A stretch of DNA of 49,440 nucleotides from a virus: positions 1 through 49,440 of IMG/VR virus record IMGVR_UViG_3300010371_000044; one strand, 5' to 3'. Below are positions 46,421 through 49,440 of the stretch, piece by piece. The position numbers were made by a program, and so were the translations under genes. The notes under the pieces are model-generated. The model had not been told where the DNA came from. It ran no database searches and saw only the letters and a list, made by a program, of their open reading frames with translations. Numbering within the stretch: the first letter of the stretch is position 1; each line of letters begins with the position of its first letter.

Positions 46421-46872
46421 CCGATGGGGAGACATTCCGCCTCACGCAACTCACGCCCGAGACGCGCGAGCGCGTGCAGCAGACAATCGACGGCATGGCC
46501 GCCATCGGGCATGACGTCTACGTGGGGCAGACGCTACGTACGCAGACCGAACAGACAGCTGCCCAGGCGCGCGGCACGACGTCGGCCAACCAGTCCCGTT
46601 CATGGCATCAACTTGGGCGCGCGGCGGACTTGCGTAAGCGCAATGCTGACGGATCGGTTGACGAGTCGACGCACGACGAAGCGTTCTTTCGCGACCTGTT
46701 CGATGTGGCGACCTCTGTTGGTCTGCGCTCGCTGGCGTTCCGCGAGGACGGTTCGAGGTTGCTGATTCATACGACCCATGGCGATGTCTGGGATGCCGGA
46801 CACATTGAATTCAGGGAACCGTTCGGGACGCTCGCGGAAGCATTCGCCGCCGAAGGTCAGAAAGTAGCTTGA
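46417..46872 (+). CDS. endolysin, M15-type (D-Ala/L-Ala-D-Glu) peptidase
   Basis: A 151-residue peptidoglycan endopeptidase. SWHQLGRAADL gives the SxHxxGxAxD zinc motif, and WDAGHIEF gives the third ligand. TLRTQTEQTAAQARG is the typical preceding segment. There is no signal peptide, so it needs a holin to reach the wall. The GTG start 46417 overlaps the gene before (GTGA). Confidence 0.88.
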   Translation: MTDGETFRLTQLTPETRERVQQTIDGMAAIGHDVYVGQTLRTQTEQTAAQARGTTSANQSRSWHQLGRAADLRKRNADGSVDESTHDEAFFRDLFDVATSVGLRSLAFREDGSRLLIHTTHGDVWDAGHIEFREPFGTLAEAFAAEGQKVA

Positions 46873-46906
46873 TTGAACGTAACGAATTGACACAAGGAGC
46901 CCGCAC

Positions 46907-47644
46907 ATGATCCGACCTGTTCTGATTCTCGCCCTTCTCGCCGCCCTGTCGTCCTGCAACGTTGCCCCCGAGGAAGTGGCAACGTTTACACCCGCGCCCC
47001 TCTACGTCGACGTGACGACTGGTCACGGGCCGATGGCCTGCGACGGCGTGACGCCCGGATTCGGCTACCACGACCTGTTCGACGGCGCCGACTACACCGG
47101 CACGTGTGTCCGCTACCGAGGCGATTTTGCCGGTGACTCGGCCTACAGTCATGCCGGCTATATCGTGCATCCGGCCATCACCGTGCGGAGCATGCGCGTC
47201 GGCTCGGCGGGCCTTACCTCGTCGATCGTCTGCCAGCACGACGCGACGGGGCCAGCCTACGCGCCGTGCGGAACGACGCAGGCCAACCCGCACTTCTCGG
47301 CCATCTCGGATCAGCCGACGATGCCCTGGGCGCCGGTCGCGATCGTCATTGGCACCTACGCCCAGTGCCCACCGACGCCCGGCATGACCGTACTGCACAT
47401 GTGCAGCGGGACCAGCACGCCAGAGGATGGCAGCCTGCGCGCGACGATGGTGATCGGGGACGGCGTCGTCTCGCCGGGGCTGCCGTATGGCCACCCGCTG
47501 AATTTGCCGAACGCCAACAGCAACGCCGTGGACTGCATCGCCGACGCCGCGAACTATGGGCTGCAGGCGCAATTCATTCGGCCGCCGGGCTACGTCTACG
47601 GCGCGTATGCGACAGTCGGTGTCGCCGTCTACACCTGCCCCTGA
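46907..47644 (+). CDS. secreted lipoprotein
   Basis: A 245-residue protein with a clear signal (MIRPVLILALLAALSSC) and lipobox, after AAGGAG. The mature part is beta-rich and rich in Cys (about eight, possible disulphides) with YTGTCVRYRG and VVSPGLPYGHP. Leaving the cell and carrying disulphides suggests a surface role, such as blocking superinfection or changing the host surface. No family recognised. Confidence 0.65.
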   Translation: MIRPVLILALLAALSSCNVAPEEVATFTPAPLYVDVTTGHGPMACDGVTPGFGYHDLFDGADYTGTCVRYRGDFAGDSAYSHAGYIVHPAITVRSMRVGSAGLTSSIVCQHDATGPAYAPCGTTQANPHFSAISDQPTMPWAPVAIVIGTYAQCPPTPGMTVLHMCSGTSTPEDGSLRATMVIGDGVVSPGLPYGHPLNLPNANSNAVDCIADAANYGLQAQFIRPPGYVYGAYATVGVAVYTCP

Positions 47645-47669
47645 TCATCTCCCGCGCCAGCAATGCAGA

Positions 47670-47969
47670 TCATCGCCCCCAGCCAGACCTCGGCGGCACG
47701 AACATGTGAGCTTTCTCTACCGCGTCCGCGCCGCTGAACGCGACGATTTTCGGCCCTGGCCAGATGCGGTGAAAGGCCTCTTGGCCCTCGCTCAGTTCGC
47801 CGCCCGGCGCCTTAACCTCGACCAACAGGTTGATGCCGGGCTTGCTCGCGATGATGTCGGGCCAGCTGTCACCGAGCATCGATGTATCGCGCGTCATCCA
47901 GCCATCGCCGCGTAGAGCCGCATCGACCTCGCCGTGGTTCGCGTCGCGCTTGACTCGCCGGTTGCTCAC
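47670..47969 (-). CDS. VRR-NUC-like nuclease
   Basis: A 99-residue protein. DSWPDIIASKPGINLLVEVK followed by APGGELSEGQEAFH has the PD-(D/E)xK core of VRR-NUC nucleases (D in PD, then EVK). It starts at GTG 47969 and belongs to the leftward end block. Such small nucleases cut structured DNA. Confidence 0.75.
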   Translation of the reverse strand: MSNRRVKRDANHGEVDAALRGDGWMTRDTSMLGDSWPDIIASKPGINLLVEVKAPGGELSEGQEAFHRIWPGPKIVAFSGADAVEKAHMFVPPRSGWGR

Positions 47970-47978
47970 CTGCCCGCC

Positions 47979-48317
47979 TCAGTGATGCGCGTCGCCGGAT
48001 GCCTTGCGATGGGCTTCGCGTTCCGTGGCCAGCTCGCTCTTGAGCCTTTGTAAATCCTTGCGCACGAAAAACAGCGTGTTCTCGGTTTCCTTGCGCGTCT
48101 GGCGCTCGGTGTCGATGAGGCTTTCTAGTGCGTCGTTCCTGAACTTAGCTGCGTCCAGCTCGCCCTTGAGCCGGTCCACTTCGGCGCGCAGTGCCACGTT
48201 AGCCAGCGCGTGCTTCTTCGCATCGCCCTTCGCTTCCTCGACGAGCCGGTGCAGTCGTGCTTCCTCTTTCATCGTATCGGCCAGCAGATCGCAGGTTTCT
48301 CGCTGTTCGTCGGTCAT
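47979..48317 (-). CDS. coiled-coil hypothetical protein
   Basis: A 112-residue protein, coiled coil along nearly all its length (HRLVEEAKGDAKKHALANVA, LRAEVDRLKGELDAAKFRND, TLFFVRKDLQRLKSELATER). ATG 48317 directly follows the stop of the gene before. Function unknown. Confidence 0.65.
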   Translation of the reverse strand: MTDEQRETCDLLADTMKEEARLHRLVEEAKGDAKKHALANVALRAEVDRLKGELDAAKFRNDALESLIDTERQTRKETENTLFFVRKDLQRLKSELATEREAHRKASGDAHH

Positions 48318-48554
48318 TTACGTTCCCCTCCCTGCGCGACGGTCATCGACGAATTCCTCGACGGTCACATACTGCGCGTTTCGCGAGCGCGCGACCTGCA
48401 ACCAGTGCGCCCTCTCTTCCCTCGCCCCGAGAACTCGACCACGGGCGATGCCGGCCTTTGCGCAGTTGACGAGGTCCTCCCATGTTATTGGCTCATCGGG
48501 ATCGAACCATGTGCCGGCAATCTCTCGTGCCTCAGAATCATCATTATCGCTCAC
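48318..48554 (-). CDS. small acidic hypothetical protein
   Basis: A 78-residue protein from GTG 48554 (DDSEAREIAGTWFDPDEPIT, then NCAKAGIARGRVLGAREERA). It is coupled by GTGA to the gene upstream. No family recognised. Confidence 0.6.
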   Translation of the reverse strand: MSDNDDSEAREIAGTWFDPDEPITWEDLVNCAKAGIARGRVLGAREERAHWLQVARSRNAQYVTVEEFVDDRRAGRGT

Positions 48555-49186
48555 CGCAGCACCGGTTCCTTGCCGTTGTTCTTAAATACAGACATGTCGA
48601 AGTCGTCCGGCGGCAGCCCCTTGGGCGTCTCAATTCCCGGTCGCATGTTCGTCAGCCCTAGCTTCGCCGCGTGCCAGTTGCAGGCCGCCGCGGCGACCGT
48701 GATGATTCGATGAAGCTGCTTCTCGGGTCCGTCGTCCGTGCGCAGCGCTTTGCCGCCGAGGTAACCCAACAGCCAGAACCAATCGGCGTCAGCCTTGCCG
48801 GCGTCGTGGTCGCTGCCCCAACGCGACCGCTGGTGCGCGGCCTCGAGTTGCACGGCCTTCACGAAGTCGCGAATCTCGGGCGCATTGATAAGCGCTTCGA
48901 GCTGCACAATGCGGTCGCGCAGCATCGCGTTCTCGCGCACCATTCCGCCGGGGTCGCAGTTGGTCTCCAGGTCCGCTACGTATCGGCGCCAGCGCGATGG
49001 TAGCGCATCGAACTCGGCCTTGGTGGGCGGCGGGCAATGCGGAACGCACGTCAGGCACACGCAATCGTTCGCATGCGGCGTCGCGTCGGCTGGCGGTTGG
49101 GGCGCGGGGGCGATGCGATTGCAATGCTGGCAGGGGGCGAACTTGCCACCGCCGACGCTGCCCGCTGCATGCTTGCAGACGCTCAT
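48551..49186 (-). CDS. zinc-containing N-terminus plus helical domain, phage hypothetical
   Basis: A 211-residue protein. The N-terminal 50 residues have CxxC-type clusters (CQHCNR, CVCLTCVPHC). The C-terminal domain (QLEAAHQRSRWGSDHDAG, DADWFWLLGYLGGKAL, then HRIITVAAAACNWHAA) is a helical pattern shared with a widespread phage protein family without known activity. Its stop overlaps the next gene by GTGA, and its start overlaps the gene upstream by ATGA. Confidence 0.65.
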   Translation of the reverse strand: MSVCKHAAGSVGGGKFAPCQHCNRIAPAPQPPADATPHANDCVCLTCVPHCPPPTKAEFDALPSRWRRYVADLETNCDPGGMVRENAMLRDRIVQLEALINAPEIRDFVKAVQLEAAHQRSRWGSDHDAGKADADWFWLLGYLGGKALRTDDGPEKQLHRIITVAAAACNWHAAKLGLTNMRPGIETPKGLPPDDFDMSVFKNNGKEPVLR

Positions 49187-49440
49187 CGCGCACCGCCAAT
49201 CAGGTCGTCGTCGTGCATGCCCGAAACGTGCGCCAGCTTGGGCCGCGCGATTCGGGACGGGCCTGTGTACGGCGTACCTGATGCGGGTGTTGCCCTAGCC
49301 ATGATTGACTCCAGCCGGAACATCCACGACTCGCACATTGGGCCCCCGATGGCGCCCGCAACGCGCTGGATGACCGGGCCTTCGCACGCATGCAGAAGGC
49401 CTACACACACAGGCTTCGCCGGGGCGGGTTGCGGGGCGGG
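49183..49440 (-). CDS. hypothetical protein, open to the right window edge
   Basis: The frame that ends at 49183 stays open to base 49440. It reads a Pro/Ala linker (PAPQPAPAKP), then LHACEGPVIQRVAGAIGGPM and an Arg/Asp tail. It may continue the gene seen at 1-637 if the ends join, but that needs two more bases in the junction. ATG 49302, with GGAG seven bases upstream, would start a separate 39-residue protein instead. Confidence 0.5.
   Translation of the reverse strand, partial: PAPQPAPAKPVCVGLLHACEGPVIQRVAGAIGGPMCESWMFRLESIMARATPASGTPYTGPSRIARPKLAHVSGMHDDDLIGGAR

Noticed and set aside
46811-47572. Minus-strand frame of 253 residues opposite the lipoprotein gene
   Set aside because: It has no ribosome site, while the plus strand has a signal peptide, lipobox and AAGGAG.
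1-49440. CRISPR array
   Set aside because: No regularly spaced direct repeats of suitable length were seen; the triplet tracts are coding.

Overview
This window looks like most or all of the genome of a virulent tailed bacteriophage (Caudoviricetes) of a Gram-negative host. By eye it is G+C-rich, roughly 60%. The genes are tightly packed, and most junctions are ATGA, GTGA, TTGA or TAATG overlaps. I see a large terminase, portal, scaffold-like protein, major capsid protein, adaptor-like and nozzle-like tail proteins and two large ejection-type proteins. I do not recognise a tape-measure, sheath or baseplate gene, which argues for a podovirus-type particle. I recognise no integrase, CI-like repressor, DNA polymerase or RNA polymerase.

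Layout. 0.64-2.6 kb: rightward run of very small early proteins, many with Cys pairs. 2.6-10.4 kb: replication, recombination and modification block, with a FEN-type nuclease fused to a RecT-like annealing protein, an SSB ending DDDIPW, a tRNA-like RNA, an N4/N6 DNA methyltransferase, a DEAD/DEAH helicase, a C5 cytosine methyltransferase, a CHC2/TOPRIM primase, an HExxH protein and a MazG-like protein. 11.0-12.75 kb: leftward block of six small genes driven by TTGC-type promoters, two of them preceded by the same A-tract element. 13-18.9 kb: rightward accessory genes, including a tandem pair of Ala/Asp-repeat proteins and an HNH-AP2 endonuclease. 19.1-24.0 kb: terL, small conserved phage proteins, a release-factor-like protein, a phosphoesterase, DUF4406- and DUF3310-like proteins, a dual-start membrane protein, tRNA-Ala(UGC) and tRNA-Met(CAU). 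24.2-25.2 kb: leftward insert with a macro-domain-like gene and a GIY-YIG nuclease. 25.65-43.9 kb: virion genes. 43.9-46.9 kb: SGNH esterase and lysis genes. 46.9-47.6 kb: secreted lipoprotein. 47.7 kb to the end, and 1-637: a second leftward block that runs off both window edges.

How the parts fit together. The fusion protein and SSB form a recombination unit. Helicase and primase presumably recruit the host polymerase. The two methyltransferases may protect the DNA from restriction. The virion block assembles head, tail and ejection proteins. The fibre and SGNH genes (about 43.2-44.9 kb) form a more G+C-rich receptor module, and the TM proteins, lipoprotein and M15 endopeptidase complete lysis.

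Observations most worth checking: the nuclease-RecT fusion; a portal gene with no ATG, GTG or TTG near its real N-terminus and a well-placed CTG; a 26-bp exact match between the end of the GIY-YIG gene and the portal gene; tRNA-like elements with reduced D arms and related downstream hairpins; and two paralogous membrane proteins that each carry a strong internal start.
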